Shown: positions 5,799 to 6,806 of the stretch, one piece after another
Layout of the letters: each line of letters opens with the position of its first letter
Position numbering within the stretch: the first letter of the stretch is position 1
Source of the DNA: Armatimonadota bacterium
GTDB taxonomy: Bacteria > Armatimonadota > Zipacnadia > Zipacnadales > UBA11051
NCBI GenBank assembly: GCA_003542955.1
Contig: DPJP01000314.1
Coordinates: 42,066 to 48,871 of the forward strand
Direction: 5' to 3'
DNA: 6,806 nt
Translations under genes and position numbers: made by a program
The notes under the pieces: generated by a model
Databases searched by the model: none
Seen by the model: only the letters and a program-made list of their open reading frames with translations
Told to the model about the DNA's origin: nothing

Positions 5799-6806
5799 AT
5801 GCGTCTGATACTGCCTGCCGTCCTCATCTGCCTGGCCCTGTGTACCGTCGCCTTCGCCAAACAACTGCTGGCTAACGGTGATTTCGCCGTCGCCGCGGGT
5901 GACCCCACGGCGCCAGCGGGTTGGGTGCTGCCTGTGGGAGACCGTTGGCAGCGGGTGGAGACCGGGGGGCCCAGGGGCGGCCCATGTCTGCACTACAGCG
6001 CCGAGGCGGGAGCCTCCGGCCCGGTGCGCCAGCGTCCCGACTTCAGCATGCCCGATACCGAGCATGAGATCAGTCTGATGGTCCGGGCGGAGGGCGGTCT
6101 CAAGCCCGCGGTCGCGGTTGTGGACGTACCGAACAACGCAAGGCTGGCGCTCATGCAGGCACAGGGCGGCGGGAGCTGGGAGCTACTCAGCGCGAAGTTC
6201 AGGACTCAGACCGCGGACACGTCGGTCGACATCTACGCCGATACCGCGCACCTCACCGGCGCCGGCGCGCCCGCGGGGGATGTCTGGGTCGCCGATGTGC
6301 GCCTGGCCCAGGCCGCCGCCGGAGACGCCGCCGCCGTGCCGGACATGGGCGAGAACATCGCGCTGAACAAGCCCTACACAATGGACCCGGCGCCCCGCTA
6401 CAGCTACAGCGCAGATGAGGGTGACGTCGTTCAACTCACCGATGGTGAGTACTCCGAGGGGCACTTCTGGACCCGTAAGACAACCGTCGGCTGGAGCACC
6501 AAGGCGCCGGTCTACATCAATATCGACCTCGGCAAGGAGTACCCCGTCAAGGGCATCGGCTTCAGCACCGCTGCCGGCGTAGCGGAGGTGCGCTGGCCCA
6601 GGGCCATCCTGGTGTTCGTCAGCGACGACGGACAGAACTGGTACCGCGCCGGGGACCTGGTGGCGCACCACACCGCCCGGCAGCCGCTGCCCGAGTATGG
6701 TGAGTATGCGGCAATCCGGCTGTGGACCGACGCACTGCGGACACACGGTCGATATGTGCAGTTGTACATCGAGCCGGAAGCAAGCTACGTCTTCTGCGAT
6801 GAGATC
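5799..6806 (+). CDS. Secreted protein with CBM-like and discoidin-like N-terminal domains, partial
   Basis: Open for 336 codons from ATG at 5799 to the right edge; the C-terminal part is outside the window. Residues 1-20 are a clean signal peptide (MRLILPAVLICLALCTVAFA) with an AFA cleavage motif before K21. Residues 22-172 resemble a CBM4/9-type jelly-roll (LLANGDFAV at the start, GDVWVADVRLA at the end). From residue 185 a discoidin (F5/8 type C)-like domain begins with ENIALNKPY and runs to the edge at FCDEI, a few residues short of its end judging by the two paralogues. By eye this domain is about half identical to that of the divergent GH123-like protein and less similar to that of the leftmost protein. 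By analogy a catalytic or other effector region should follow, but none is visible, so enzymatic function is inference. Its signal peptide begins MRL like that of the leftmost gene. Confidence 0.87.
   Translation, partial: MRLILPAVLICLALCTVAFAKQLLANGDFAVAAGDPTAPAGWVLPVGDRWQRVETGGPRGGPCLHYSAEAGASGPVRQRPDFSMPDTEHEISLMVRAEGGLKPAVAVVDVPNNARLALMQAQGGGSWELLSAKFRTQTADTSVDIYADTAHLTGAGAPAGDVWVADVRLAQAAAGDAAAVPDMGENIALNKPYTMDPAPRYSYSADEGDVVQLTDGEYSEGHFWTRKTTVGWSTKAPVYINIDLGKEYPVKGIGFSTAAGVAEVRWPRAILVFVSDDGQNWYRAGDLVAHHTARQPLPEYGEYAAIRLWTDALRTHGRYVQLYIEPEASYVFCDEI

Noticed and set aside
6183..6746. A 187-codon open frame on the minus strand
   Set aside because: It is antisense to the discoidin-like domain of the rightmost gene; its resemblance to the other antisense frames only reflects the paralogy of the sense strands.

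Overview
The window is GC-rich bacterial DNA in which G- or C-ending codons dominate. It holds three large genes for secreted proteins: two on the minus strand, and one on the plus strand that diverges from them. All three starts carry strong Shine-Dalgarno sequences and all three products begin with a signal peptide. Multidomain secreted carbohydrate-active proteins of this style (carbohydrate-binding-like domain, discoidin-like domain, then a glycosidase) suggest an environmental polysaccharide degrader, for example in Armatimonadota, Planctomycetota or a related uncultured lineage. There is no rRNA or other phylogenetic marker, so the assignment is inference only.

Layout. Positions 1-2514 (minus): the first 838 codons of a gene that runs off the left edge, encoding signal peptide, CBM4/9-like sandwich, discoidin-like domain, ThuA/glutamine-amidotransferase-like domain, Ig-like sandwiches and the beginning of what looks like a TIM-barrel glycosidase. 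Positions 2515-2683: a 169-base spacer with a perfect 8-bp hairpin. Positions 2684-5593 (minus): a complete 969-residue protein with the same two N-terminal domains, fused to a GH123/DUF4091-like catalytic region with an adjacent Asp-Glu pair (D734, E735). Positions 5594-5798: a 205-base divergent promoter region with a 9-bp inverted repeat centred near 5699. Positions 5799-6806 (plus): the first 336 codons of a third protein with the same N-terminal pair of domains; its effector part lies beyond the right edge.

The main observation is that three neighbouring secreted proteins share one diverged N-terminal module (sandwich domain plus discoidin-like domain, whose core reads ENIAL.KPY ... QLTDG.Y ... 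FW ... TVGW ... IDL ... GRY ... DE), while their downstream parts, where visible, differ. This looks like a family of exported enzymes sent to one ligand or surface by a common module and possibly controlled together from the divergent region. No transporter, regulator, mobile element, CRISPR array, tRNA or rRNA is visible. The paralogous architecture and the GH123-like call are well supported by what can be read; ligand, substrate and regulation are inferred.
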